Below, in pieces: positions 1 through 8,351 of a DNA stretch of 64,000 bases; position 1 is the first letter of the stretch; each line of letters opens with the position of its first letter. Source of the stretch: Bacteroidales bacterium UBA4893. Lineage in GTDB: Bacteria; Bacteroidota; Bacteroidia; Bacteroidales; P3. The stretch covers positions 8,786 through 72,785 of the forward strand of contig DHCV01000019.1 in the NCBI GenBank assembly GCA_002399025.1, read 5' to 3'. The notes beneath the pieces are model-generated. The model was given only the letters and a program-made list of their open reading frames with translations. It did no database searches and was not told where the DNA came from. The position numbers and the translations under genes were made by a program.

Positions 1-1
1 T

Positions 2-2338
2 GAGCAGTTGGAGGACCCAAAGACTGCTAAGGGAATTGTTAAAAGAGGGATAACTGAGGTCGTAACTCCTTCGCTTTCTTATAACGACAAAACTTCTGAC
101 CATTCTCAAAATAATTTTCTCGCAGCCATTCACTCCGATAAAGACGAGATTGGGGTAGCTTTTTTGGATATTGGAACTGGTGAATTTTTTATTTCTCAAG
201 GCAAAAAGCAAGAAATTGAAAAACTACTCCAAACCCTTGCTCCAAAAGAGGTTATCCTGCAAAAACAAAGGTTAAGGGAGTTTCAAGAAGGTTTCAAAAA
301 GGATTTCTATACCAATACTTTTGAGGACTGGGTCTTTACAAAGGATTTTGCTAACGATATTATATTGAAGCATTTCGGAATTAATTCATTGAAGGGTTTT
401 GGGATTGAAGAAATGGAGCTTGGAATCATTGCTTCAGGTGCTTGCCTTCACTATTTGAACGAAACTCAACACACAGAGCTTTCCCATATTCAGAAAATAT
501 CAAGAATTGACAATAGCAATTATGTTTGGCTTGATAAGTTCACCATTGCCAATTTAGAATTAGTCCATTCTCCCTATTCAAGTGGTTCAACACTCATAAA
601 TGTTCTCAATAGAACAAAGTCCAATATGGGAGCAAGGCGTTTGCAGCGTTGGGTTCTTTTGCCACTAATTGATAAAAAAGAAATAGAAAAGCGTCAAGAT
701 ATTGTTTCCTATTTTATTAAAGATGATATTTTGGCTGATAGGGTTGGGATAAGTTTGAAAAAGATTGGAGACTTGGAACGTTTGGTTGCTAAGGCTGCTT
801 ATGGGAAGATATTGCCCAATGAGGTTGTACAGCTTAAGAATGTTCTGAATGAAATTAATGAAGTTAAGACTTTATGCAAGGATATTAAAGAGTTAGAGAA
901 GATTGAGGAGGTTGATATTTGCGAGGATTTGATTAGAAATATCGCCAGAACCCTTTCTGAAGATGCACCGAATGCTATTTCAAAAGGCAACGTAATTGCT
1001 CAAGGAAATAGTCAGGAACTCGATGAATTAAGAGAAATTGCATATCATGGCAAGGATTATTTGAACAAACTCCAACAAAGGGAATCGGAAAAAACCTCAA
1101 TCCCTTCTTTGAAGATAGGCTTTAATAATGTTTTTGGATACTATCTTGAAGTTACGAATGCTCACAAAGACAAGGTGCCAGAAACATGGCATAGAAAGCA
1201 AACCCTTACTAATGCAGAGAGGTATATTACTGAAGAGTTGAAGGAATATGAGACTAAAATCTTTGGTGCAGAGTCTAAGATATTGGAAATAGAAACCTTA
1301 TTATATAGTAAATTGGTTTCTGAAATACTACCTTATATTACTAAGCTTCAAAAAAATGCAGAGATTATTTCTCAGATTGATTGTCTATTATCCTTTGCAG
1401 AGATAGCAGTTGAAAATAACTATGTTCGCCCAACAATTAATGAAGAATTCTCAATAAAGATAGTTCAAGGCAGGCATCCAGTAATTGAAAAAATGCTTCC
1501 TTCGGGAGAAAGCTATATTGCCAATGATATGTTTTTGGATAAAGAGTCTCAACAAATAGGGATAATCACAGGACCAAATATGAGTGGTAAGAGTGCATAC
1601 TTGCGACAAAACGCATTAATAGTTCTTATGGCTCAGATTGGTAGCTTTGTTCCTGCAAAGAGTGCTGATATTGGGATAGTGGATAAAATATTTACTCGTG
1701 TAGGAGCTTCTGACAATATTTCCTTAGGTGAGAGTACTTTTATGGTTGAGATGAACGAAACGGCAAGCATTTTGAATAATCTTTCCAATAGGTCGTTGGT
1801 GCTTTTGGACGAAATAGGCAGGGGAACAAGCACCTATGATGGAGTGTCAATTGCATGGTCAATTGCTTCCTACATTCACGACCATCCACAGTTTAGAGCA
1901 AAGGTTTTGTTTGCAACTCACTACCATGAACTAATAGAGATGGAGGGTGTATATTCTCGCATTTTCAACCTTCATGTAACAATAAAAGAGATAGGTAAAC
2001 AAATAATATTCCTTAGAAAGATTGCCAAAGGAGGAAGTTCACAAAGCTTTGGGATACATGTTGCACGTCTTGCAGGAATGCCACGTCAGGTCTTGCAAGA
2101 GGCAGAGGAGATATTGGAAAATTTGGAAAAGAAACAAAAGTCCAATAAGCAAAAAACCATATCCCAATCCAAGCAAAAAAAACTAAAGGATTCCTATCAA
2201 TTAAGCTTTATTCAGCTCGACGATCCTTTGCTTTTGGAGATAAAAGAAGATATATTAAGCACAGATATTGATAATCTTACCCCCATGGAAGCTCTTCTAA
2301 AACTTCATTCTATAAAGAAATTAATAGAAAAAGTTTAG
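2..2338 (+). CDS. mutS: DNA mismatch repair protein MutS (5' end outside window)
   Basis: Mismatch-recognition ATPase that binds mispaired DNA and recruits MutL. The frame is open at the left edge (EQLEDPKTAKGIVKRG continues upstream), so roughly the first 90-100 residues, including the mismatch-contacting Phe-x-Glu segment, lie outside; a TTG at position 8 is only an in-frame Leu. About 778 residues are visible: connector and lever domains, the clamp motif FGYYLEVT near visible residue 375, Walker A GPNMSGKS near 522, Walker B with LLDEIGRGTSTYDG near 600, and the C-terminal helix-turn-helix SFGIHVARLAGMPRQV. A Lys/Gln-rich linker precedes the C-terminal helical tail. It is followed within 10 bp by the promoter of the tRNA pair. 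Identification is secure; it is MutS1 rather than MutS2 because of the N-terminal domains and no Smr domain. Confidence 0.97.
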   Translation, partial: EQLEDPKTAKGIVKRGITEVVTPSLSYNDKTSDHSQNNFLAAIHSDKDEIGVAFLDIGTGEFFISQGKKQEIEKLLQTLAPKEVILQKQRLREFQEGFKKDFYTNTFEDWVFTKDFANDIILKHFGINSLKGFGIEEMELGIIASGACLHYLNETQHTELSHIQKISRIDNSNYVWLDKFTIANLELVHSPYSSGSTLINVLNRTKSNMGARRLQRWVLLPLIDKKEIEKRQDIVSYFIKDDILADRVGISLKKIGDLERLVAKAAYGKILPNEVVQLKNVLNEINEVKTLCKDIKELEKIEEVDICEDLIRNIARTLSEDAPNAISKGNVIAQGNSQELDELREIAYHGKDYLNKLQQRESEKTSIPSLKIGFNNVFGYYLEVTNAHKDKVPETWHRKQTLTNAERYITEELKEYETKIFGAESKILEIETLLYSKLVSEILPYITKLQKNAEIISQIDCLLSFAEIAVENNYVRPTINEEFSIKIVQGRHPVIEKMLPSGESYIANDMFLDKESQQIGIITGPNMSGKSAYLRQNALIVLMAQIGSFVPAKSADIGIVDKIFTRVGASDNISLGESTFMVEMNETASILNNLSNRSLVLLDEIGRGTSTYDGVSIAWSIASYIHDHPQFRAKVLFATHYHELIEMEGVYSRIFNLHVTIKEIGKQIIFLRKIAKGGSSQSFGIHVARLAGMPRQVLQEAEEILENLEKKQKSNKQKTISQSKQKKLKDSYQLSFIQLDDPLLLEIKEDILSTDIDNLTPMEALLKLHSIKKLIEKV

Positions 2339-2344
2339 AAAAAG

Positions 2345-2375
2345 TTTGGTAGGAAAGAAAAAGTTAGTATTTTTG
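2345..2375 (+). promoter_or_regulatory. Promoter of the tRNA-Gly/tRNA-Leu unit
   Basis: TTTG at 2345-2348, 19 bp spacer, TATTTTTG at 2368-2375. This matches the Bacteroidota primary sigma consensus (-33 TTTG, -7 TAnnTTTG) exactly, and the tRNA begins 14 bp after the -7 box. Confidence 0.85.
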
Positions 2376-2389
2376 CACCTCCAAATCAA

Positions 2390-2462
2390 GCGGAAATAGC
2401 TCAGTTGGTAGAGCACAACCTTGCCAAGGTTGGGGTCGCGAGTTCGAGTCTCGTTTTCCGCT
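2390..2462 (+). tRNA. tRNA-Gly (anticodon GCC)
   Basis: Cloverleaf of 73 nt: acceptor GCGGAAA pairs with TTTCCGC, D-arm AGCTCAGTTGGTAGAGC, anticodon stem CAACC/GGTTG around loop TTGCCAA (anticodon GCC), T-arm with GTTCGAGTC, discriminator T. No 3' CCA is encoded. Co-transcribed with the following tRNA-Leu. Confidence 0.95.
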
Positions 2463-2478
2463 CATCCTTTTTGGAAAT

Positions 2479-2563
2479 GCTCTGGTGGTGGAACTGGTAG
2501 ACACGCAGGACTTAAAATCCTGTGAGCATTGCGCTCGTGCGGGTTCAAGTCCCGCCCGGAGTA
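2479..2563 (+). tRNA. tRNA-Leu (anticodon UAA)
   Basis: Class II tRNA of 85 nt with a long variable arm (GTGAGCATTGCGCTC region). Acceptor GCTCTGG pairs with CCGGAGT with two G-U pairs; anticodon stem CAGGA/TCCTG encloses CTTAAAA, giving anticodon TAA; T-arm GCGGGTTCAAGTCCCGC; discriminator A. It lies 16 bp after tRNA-Gly and ends just before a hairpin terminator. Confidence 0.95.
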
Positions 2564-2570
2564 CAGAGTC

Positions 2571-2609
2571 AAAACGCAAGGTATTGAAATACATACTTTG
2601 CGTTTTTTT
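2571..2609 (+). terminator. Rho-independent terminator after tRNA-Leu
   Basis: A 14-bp stem (AAAACGCAAGGTAT with ATACTTTGCGTTTT, one G-U) around an 8-nt loop, followed by a T tract. On the other strand it also lies directly after the stop codon of the leftward gene ending at 2617, and the A-rich left arm gives that strand a U tract too, so it probably works in both directions. Confidence 0.85.
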
Positions 2610-2616
2610 GTTTTAT

Positions 2617-5478
2617 CTATATATTAATATTGAATAGGATATTTGCGAAATAGTCATTGAGTTGAGGGACATAGCCAAGTCGAAATCCAAAACGTAGCTC
2701 CTGCTCAATCCTGAGAATATGGAAGTCCATCTGCAAGTCCATACCAACACTACTTAGATAATTACGGTCAAAATAACCGAAATCAAAGAATGCACGTGAG
2801 AATACTCGCTTAACATAAAGAAGTTTCCAGATTGGATAATCGGGATATGCTAATGGTAAATGGTAGCTAAGCTTCCCCCCATAATAGATTTCTGGAAATC
2901 GTCCAAAAACTCCTGATGTGAAAGAAACTTCGTTTGGGAAGTAGTAAATGGTCGGAGTGTTCTTCTGAAATCCAAAATCTATCTGGAAACTATGGTTGAT
3001 AAATGGGGAAGGAATAAAGGTGGAGGAGTTTATGGCTACAATGTTTGCATTGTCACTTGTGATGGATTTCTGAACCTTGAGTCGAAAGGTTTGACCCAGC
3101 GAAGGGGCGATATCATTAGCCGCCATTGCCCGCACAGCACTCCAATTTAAGCCCAATCCTGCAGTATGAAAAAGGGTTAAAAACTCATTGGAATTGTACT
3201 TCGGCTTAAGACTTCTAAAGGAATAGAAGAGTGAATATCGGGCAGATTTGAACCAATTATTCTCTGTCCAACTATAAGGCAAATCTACACTTAGACCCGT
3301 GTTATACTCATCCCACGAGGCGTAAATGTCGTAGTTGTTGGTCGATTCTACCACAATATCTCTCTGTCCAAACTTGAAATCGAGGTTCACTATCGGCAAC
3401 CAGCCACTATATGTATAGTTAATATAGTACTCGTCTCTCTTCTCGGAGAAGATGTATTTATAGCCTCCTTCAAAGACGGATGTTCCCAAAAGGTTTTGAG
3501 AGAAAGCTGAAACACCCAAATTTACATCTTGACTTTGAGCATTAATATATAATGGAGCCCAGCTATGAAAATGGAAAAGATGAGAAAGCTTATTATATTT
3601 CTTGCTTTTCCAAAGAGTATCTTTAATATGCTCTTGAGAAAAAATAAAATCTTCTTGTTTTGTAATTATATCAGCTTGTGGAAATGTAGAAAAAGGAGAG
3701 CTTGGATAAATTGTTTTAATGTCAATTAATCTTTGATAAGTTATTGTTTTTCCATCTCCACTATAGTCGCTAAGAACTAAACTATCATTAAAGATAATAA
3801 AATCCATAACTCCAAAACGTGATTGAGTGTGTTGAGTGAGAAAAGAGGAAGTGTCATTTAAATTAATTGAATAGACTTGATAGGTGTTATCATAGTCACC
3901 AATAAAAAATAATCTATCCTTATATTTTAAAGGTTTGGATATATTATTAAATGAAGGAGGAAGAATTGTTGTTTGCTTATCATTATAGACATTATATTTA
4001 ATTAATGATTTGCCATATTGATTTGCCTTAATTAAATATATTTCTGAATTATCTTTACTCCAAGAGGGGTAGGAGAATTTAGAGTAAGATTCTTCATTAG
4101 TGAATCTTTTAATGATTTCTCCATTTGTTTTGTCTATAATAACTAAGTGTTGATTATTTATTGAATCGTCTTCAACGGCTGCAATAATATTTAAGCTGTT
4201 GGGATTATAGGCGGGAGTATAATATCTTTTCTTAAAGGTTATTTGATTGTAGGTTTTTGTTTCAATATCATATTCAAAAATATCCGAATAGTTTTCATGC
4301 TCCCAACGATAATGTGATTTAAGTTCAGACCAGAGTAAATGATTATCCTTTGCATCCATATAGGAATGAAGAATTCTTCCTGGTGATAAAATATCTTCTT
4401 CATCTTTATCTTTTCGAGTAAGAGCAACAAGTTTTGTGGGTTTGAAATTTGATGTTTTGATTGCAACTATTGTTGAATCGTTGATTTGTTTTGGCGATGA
4501 GTAATTGGTATAGTATCTTTTTGTTTTGCCAAGTTTTTTTATTGAGGTTAAAGGATGAGTTTCTATGTTTTTTCTTTCTTCTTCTTCCCATCTTTTTGAA
4601 AGGGTGTCCATCATTTGGTTGTAAAGCTCTTTAGTTTTGATGTTTACTCCTTTCTTTTGAGAATGTCCAAATGTTTCTATCTTCCAAAAATTCCTTCCAA
4701 CATTCTCTAACATATAAGCCCAAATGTCTTTACCATATAATTCTCTTCCAAATGAAGTGAGATGATAGCCAAAAATATAACTATCGGGAACATAATCTTT
4801 CATTGAGCCTAAAAGGGCTTTGTCGTAGGAGTATTTTCCTTTCTCTAATGTTTGAGCTTTAAAATACATATTAAAGTCTGGAGTCTTTCCTCTTCCTGTT
4901 GGACTTAAGGCAGTTTCTGCAACAACTGCATCACCTTCCAAAAACCATGTTGGGATATAGGCTGCAAGCAAGATGCCATAAATATGTTCTCCAAAAATAT
5001 TAATTAGAGTTTTTGATGCTCCTTGCTTAAGGGCATATACTTGAATAGCATGACGCCATTCATGAATTGCCAATTGCCAAGACCATGGGTAAGGATAGTT
5101 TGTTGGGGAAGATGTTGTCCAAAGTTCAATTCTTTTAGGAGCCCAAACCGATAATCCATTATAGTATGCAGTGTTGGTATGAAGCAAGAAAGGAACTTTT
5201 GGGGGTGTTGTTTTAAGACTTTTGCCTAAAACTCCATAAAGAGTATCAAGTACTGAGGCAAATTCTTGTGCTTTTGTTTCGTAGAAGTCTGGATATACAA
5301 TTTGAAACTTTGGGGTGTTGATTTGACGCCATTTGATGGAGCTATTATCAACTCCTGTATTATAATACTGTGCTTTTAGATGTGTGTTACTTAGAAATAG
5401 AATGCCAAAAACCAAAAGCCAAAAACCTTTCAGTCTTTGGCTTTGTGGAGTATTAGTGTTTCTTTTTCTTTTAGTCAT
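2617..5478 (-). CDS. Outer-membrane protein with gluzincin-type peptidase domain, propeller and C-terminal barrel
   Basis: 953 residues. A Lys/Arg-rich start and hydrophobic segment (about 19-35, ending LKAQ) form a signal peptide. Residues 50-300 carry a metallopeptidase signature: H139-E140-W-R-H143, and a third ligand candidate E181 in PTWFLEGDA, the spacing and context of MA-clan peptidases (peptidase_MA-like). Residues about 310-600 read as a TolB/WD40-type beta-propeller with repeated SWSKD/YDIETK segments. The last 300 residues alternate aromatic and polar residues and end in a short beta strand (FANILFNINI), as expected of an outer-membrane barrel. It is the last gene of a leftward operon, 9 bp after pepD. 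No characterised homologue is recognised; the peptidase motif looks intact, so catalytic activity is an inference. The substrate is unknown. Confidence 0.75.
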   Translation of the reverse strand: MTKRKRNTNTPQSQRLKGFWLLVFGILFLSNTHLKAQYYNTGVDNSSIKWRQINTPKFQIVYPDFYETKAQEFASVLDTLYGVLGKSLKTTPPKVPFLLHTNTAYYNGLSVWAPKRIELWTTSSPTNYPYPWSWQLAIHEWRHAIQVYALKQGASKTLINIFGEHIYGILLAAYIPTWFLEGDAVVAETALSPTGRGKTPDFNMYFKAQTLEKGKYSYDKALLGSMKDYVPDSYIFGYHLTSFGRELYGKDIWAYMLENVGRNFWKIETFGHSQKKGVNIKTKELYNQMMDTLSKRWEEEERKNIETHPLTSIKKLGKTKRYYTNYSSPKQINDSTIVAIKTSNFKPTKLVALTRKDKDEEDILSPGRILHSYMDAKDNHLLWSELKSHYRWEHENYSDIFEYDIETKTYNQITFKKRYYTPAYNPNSLNIIAAVEDDSINNQHLVIIDKTNGEIIKRFTNEESYSKFSYPSWSKDNSEIYLIKANQYGKSLIKYNVYNDKQTTILPPSFNNISKPLKYKDRLFFIGDYDNTYQVYSINLNDTSSFLTQHTQSRFGVMDFIIFNDSLVLSDYSGDGKTITYQRLIDIKTIYPSSPFSTFPQADIITKQEDFIFSQEHIKDTLWKSKKYNKLSHLFHFHSWAPLYINAQSQDVNLGVSAFSQNLLGTSVFEGGYKYIFSEKRDEYYINYTYSGWLPIVNLDFKFGQRDIVVESTNNYDIYASWDEYNTGLSVDLPYSWTENNWFKSARYSLFYSFRSLKPKYNSNEFLTLFHTAGLGLNWSAVRAMAANDIAPSLGQTFRLKVQKSITSDNANIVAINSSTFIPSPFINHSFQIDFGFQKNTPTIYYFPNEVSFTSGVFGRFPEIYYGGKLSYHLPLAYPDYPIWKLLYVKRVFSRAFFDFGYFDRNYLSSVGMDLQMDFHILRIEQELRFGFRLGYVPQLNDYFANILFNINI

Positions 5479-5487
5479 CCTTAAAAA

Positions 5488-6942
5488 CTACTTCTTAGGG
5501 ATATTCTTAAGTGTTGCAAGCAAGTAATCCCAGAACTTCTTTACTGAATCAATATTCACTCTTTCGTCTGGTGAGTGTGGGTTCATGATTGTTGGTCCAA
5601 ATGAAATCATATCCCAATTAGGATAAACTCCTCCCAATAGTCCACATTCCAATCCAGCATGTATTGCCATTATCTTAGGGGTTTTACCATATAAATTCTT
5701 ATATGTTTCTTGCATAGTTTTTAGTATTGGAGATTCCATATTAGGCTTCCAACCTGGGTAAGCTCCTGTAAATGTTGATTTAGCTCCTGCAAGAGTGAAA
5801 ACTGAAAGCATCATTTGTGCTAAGTCCATCTTGGCACTGTCAACACTACTTCTTAACAAACAGCTAATGCTAATTGCTTTGTCATCGCTCTTAACAATTG
5901 CCAAATTGGTTGAGGTTTCTGTTAAACCTTCCATAGAATCACTCATTCTCATAACTCCATTTGGACAAGCATAAACAGCATTGATTAATCTTGATTGAGT
6001 ATCTAAATCAATTACATTAGGAAGTAATGATGTGGCGTTAAATGAAATTTCTAATGAAGGTTCAACTAATGAATATTCGTTCTTTACTTCTTTTGTTAAT
6101 TCTTCAACAATTGATTTTGCTTCAGCAACCTTATCGGTTGGGATTGCAACTGTTGAGAATGCTTCACGAGGAATTGCATTGCGAAGACTTCCTCCATTGA
6201 TTTCAGAAATTCTGATATTTACTTTTTCTAATGCCTTAAATAGTCTGAAAAGAACTTTGTTTGCATTTGCTCTTCCCAAAATAATATCCATTCCACTATG
6301 TCCTCCCTTAAGTCCAGTTACGTTTAGTGCAAAGGCTGAAAGTCCAACTGGTGTGTTTTCTTTTTTGTAGTCAAAAACAAAGGTTCCGTCAATTCCTCCT
6401 GCACATCCAACATAAAGTTCTCCTTCTGTCTCTGAATCAAGGTTCAAAAGAATATCTCCTTTCAACACTCCTGCTTCCAATCCAAAGGCTCCAGTCATCC
6501 CTGTTTCCTCATCAATTGTTAGAAGTGCTTCAATTGGTCCGTGGATTGCGTTCTTGTCTTCCAAAACAGCCAATATTGCAGCTACTCCAATTCCATTGTC
6601 AGCTCCAAGTGTTGTCCCTTTTGCTCTAACCCATCCATTGTCAATCCAAGGAAGAATAGGGTCTGTTGCAAAGTCGTGATTGGTATCTGCATTCTTTTGT
6701 GGAACCATATCAATATGGGCTTGAAGAACAACTCCCTTAAGGTTTTCCATTCCTTTGGTTGCTGGTTTGCGGATAATTACATTGCCTATTTTGTCAATAG
6801 TATGTTCTAAATTATGTCTTGTGGCAAATTCAACCAAAGCCTCAACAAGCTTACTTTCTTTCTTTGAAGGATGGGCTATGGAGCATATCATATCAAAATT
6901 ATTCCATAGACTCTTTGGTTCTAAACTCTTAATCTCACTCAT
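5488..6942 (-). CDS. pepD: Aminoacyl-histidine dipeptidase (peptidase M20C)
   Basis: Cytoplasmic zinc dipeptidase that hydrolyses Xaa-His and a range of other dipeptides. The 484 residues match the family length. Di-zinc site residues are visible: H76 and D78 in QAHIDMVPQ, bridging D115 in LGADNGIG, catalytic E145 with E146 in DEETGMTG, D169 in LNLDSE, and the distal His in NPHSPDERV near residue 458. The dimerisation (lid) domain sits between, about 190-390. No signal peptide. It lies 42 bp downstream of ispE and 9 bp upstream of the large outer-membrane gene, so the three are probably one transcript. The pairing with peptidase-like proteins may be incidental. Confidence 0.95.
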   Translation of the reverse strand: MSEIKSLEPKSLWNNFDMICSIAHPSKKESKLVEALVEFATRHNLEHTIDKIGNVIIRKPATKGMENLKGVVLQAHIDMVPQKNADTNHDFATDPILPWIDNGWVRAKGTTLGADNGIGVAAILAVLEDKNAIHGPIEALLTIDEETGMTGAFGLEAGVLKGDILLNLDSETEGELYVGCAGGIDGTFVFDYKKENTPVGLSAFALNVTGLKGGHSGMDIILGRANANKVLFRLFKALEKVNIRISEINGGSLRNAIPREAFSTVAIPTDKVAEAKSIVEELTKEVKNEYSLVEPSLEISFNATSLLPNVIDLDTQSRLINAVYACPNGVMRMSDSMEGLTETSTNLAIVKSDDKAISISCLLRSSVDSAKMDLAQMMLSVFTLAGAKSTFTGAYPGWKPNMESPILKTMQETYKNLYGKTPKIMAIHAGLECGLLGGVYPNWDMISFGPTIMNPHSPDERVNIDSVKKFWDYLLATLKNIPKK

Positions 6943-6984
6943 GTTTTGTGTTAATTTATTGTGTTAATATTTATTTTATTATGG

Positions 6985-7815
6985 CTATTTTAAAGTCTTA
7001 TGACAAACAAACGGATATTTGAAAAGGTTTATTTCATCCTCCGATAAATCCTTGTCGAATATTCCATAAATGCAGGAGCCGGAGCCACTCATTTGAGAAT
7101 ATAATGCCCCAATCTCATAAAGTTTATCCTTAATTTCCTTTAGCTCAGGGTGGTTTTTGAAGATATTCTCCTCAAAATCATTCTTTATTAAATGCCTCCA
7201 TTGAACAATTGGACGTGATTCAACAATGTTCAAAAGGTCATATTCGCTCTCTTTTGGAACAACTCCTTGGTAGGCTTGTGCAGTGCTAATTGAAATATCG
7301 GGCTTAATCAATAGAATACTTTTCCCCCTTAGGGACAGGGTGGTAGGGGCTAATCTATTTCCTTTTTCGTAAGCAAAGGCAGGGATATTGTAGATGAAAA
7401 ACGCACAATCGGAGCCAAGTTTTTGAGCATATTTATCCAATTGAACAAGTGAAAGATTGAGCTCAAAAACAAAATTAAGGAGCTGCAAAGTAAAGGCTGC
7501 ATCACTGCTACCTCCTCCCAAACCTGCCTCCATTGGGATAATCTTATGTAAATGAATATCCACATTAGGAAGTTCTGGAAAGTCTTTTTTCAATATGTTA
7601 TATGCCTTAATGCAAAGATTATCAGAAGTAGATTTGGTTTTTATTGGAAGACCAGTAAGGGTGATTGAGGTTTCTCCTTCTTCCTTTGGCCTTATCTCCA
7701 AAATGTCTTCCACATCAATAGGGTAGAGCAAAGTCTCAATATTATGAAACCCATCATCTCGCTTTTGAACAACATTAAGTCCAATATTTATTTTGCAGTT
7801 GGGAAAGTAAATCAT
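6985..7815 (-). CDS. ispE: 4-diphosphocytidyl-2-C-methyl-D-erythritol kinase
   Basis: Fourth enzyme of the non-mevalonate (MEP) isoprenoid pathway; it phosphorylates CDP-methylerythritol with ATP. It is a GHMP kinase of 276 residues with the N-terminal FPNCKINIGL (catalytic Lys8), the ATP-binding loop PMEAGLGGGSSDAA at 94-107, catalytic Asp136 in GSDCAFF, and the C-terminal GHMP motif MSGSGSCIYGIF. The start at MIYFPNCKIN is well fixed because homologues begin at the same place. A TAnnTTTG -7 box ends only 4 bp before this ATG, so the transcript is probably leaderless. First gene of the ispE-pepD-peptidase operon. Confidence 0.96.
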   Translation of the reverse strand: MIYFPNCKINIGLNVVQKRDDGFHNIETLLYPIDVEDILEIRPKEEGETSITLTGLPIKTKSTSDNLCIKAYNILKKDFPELPNVDIHLHKIIPMEAGLGGGSSDAAFTLQLLNFVFELNLSLVQLDKYAQKLGSDCAFFIYNIPAFAYEKGNRLAPTTLSLRGKSILLIKPDISISTAQAYQGVVPKESEYDLLNIVESRPIVQWRHLIKNDFEENIFKNHPELKEIKDKLYEIGALYSQMSGSGSCIYGIFDKDLSEDEINLFKYPFVCHKTLK

Positions 7816-7819
7816 AGGG

Positions 7820-7827
7820 CAAAAATA
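7820..7827 (-). promoter_or_regulatory. -7 box of ispE, almost touching the start codon
   Basis: Reading the minus strand, TATTTTTG is followed by four bases and then the ispE ATG. With the usual distance from box to transcription start, the mRNA would begin at or within a base or two of the ATG. Confidence 0.65.
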
Positions 7828-8038
7828 ATAAAAATTTATCTTCCTTTTACAGCTTAACCTACTTTATTATTTTAAACTTAAAAAGAGACAGAAAATAATG
7901 GAGATTTTCCCACTAATTCATTCCTATTTTTTATAAGTCCTAAATAAAGTTGACGAAAATCAAGTTTAGTCCTTGTTTTATAGGACTTAGAGCTAAGATA
8001 ATAAGCTTTTAATTTCACTAAACTTCCTTTAAAACTCA
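7828..8038. other. Intergenic region upstream of ispE
   Basis: No convincing gene. It is AT-rich and includes loosely inverted copies of AAGTCCTA / TAGGACTT around 7935-7990. A 68-codon minus-strand frame crosses it and the adjacent array, but it has no ribosome-binding site or recognisable product and I do not call it. Confidence 0.4.
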
Positions 8039-8126
8039 AAACAATACCATTGTTTTGTAGAAACAACCGCATTGTTTTGGGCAAACAATGGCATTGTTTT
8101 AGTAAAACAACCGCATTGTTTTGAGA
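8039..8126. repeat. Tandem array, 4 units of exactly 22 bp, dyad-symmetric core
   Basis: The word AAACAA begins at 8039, 8061, 8083 and 8105. Each unit is AAACAA, four bases (TACC, CCGC, TGGC, CCGC), ATTGTTTT, then four variable bases. The arms AAAACAA and TTGTTTT are inverted repeats, so every unit is a small palindrome with a variable centre. It lies upstream of ispE and 20 bp from the left end of the insertion sequence. Confidence 0.9.
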
Positions 8127-8145
8127 TTTAAACTTTGATTTGTCG

Positions 8146-8171
8146 TTTCCTGAAATAGGTTTACACTTTTT
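8146..8171. repeat. Left terminal inverted repeat of the IS3 element
   Basis: TTTCCTGAAATAGGTTTACA followed by CTTTTT. Pairs with 9681-9706, the shared blocks being CTGAAA, GTT and ACACTTTTT. Confidence 0.7.
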
Positions 8172-8262
8172 AGGTTACTACTAATTCAAATTTACAGTTT
8201 ATTTTTTTATTCCTAAAACTGGTTTATTGATAAAATTCTTATTCCTAAAAACTCTTGACTCG

Positions 8263-8317
8263 AAAGACTAAATTGTTTTTTGAACCCTTCAAAGTTCAAA
8301 AAAACAATTTGGTCTTT
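8263..8317 (-). terminator. Long hairpin downstream of the IS transposase
   Basis: Nearly perfect 22-25 bp inverted repeat: AAAGACTAAATTG, a T run and GAAC on the left, then GTTC, an A run, CAATTTGGTCTTT on the right, with a short loop. It lies 35 bp after the transposase stop codon, inside the element. It could be a terminator or a block to read-in from outside; the T tract is within the stem rather than after it. Confidence 0.55.
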
Positions 8318-8351
8318 TGCCAAGTTTTATTGTTGATTTTGTTTTGCAAAG

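Noticed and set aside
2364..2594. 76-codon minus-strand reading frame over the tRNA pair
   Set aside because: It is the antisense of two tRNA genes and their terminator; its tRNA-derived wording is a well-known false protein pattern.
6032..6967. Several plus-strand frames opposite pepD
   Set aside because: They are antisense shadows of a clearly conserved pepD gene and have no recognisable content.
7878..8084. 68-codon minus-strand reading frame upstream of ispE
   Set aside because: It runs through the 22-bp array, has no ribosome-binding site or promoter box, and no recognisable product.
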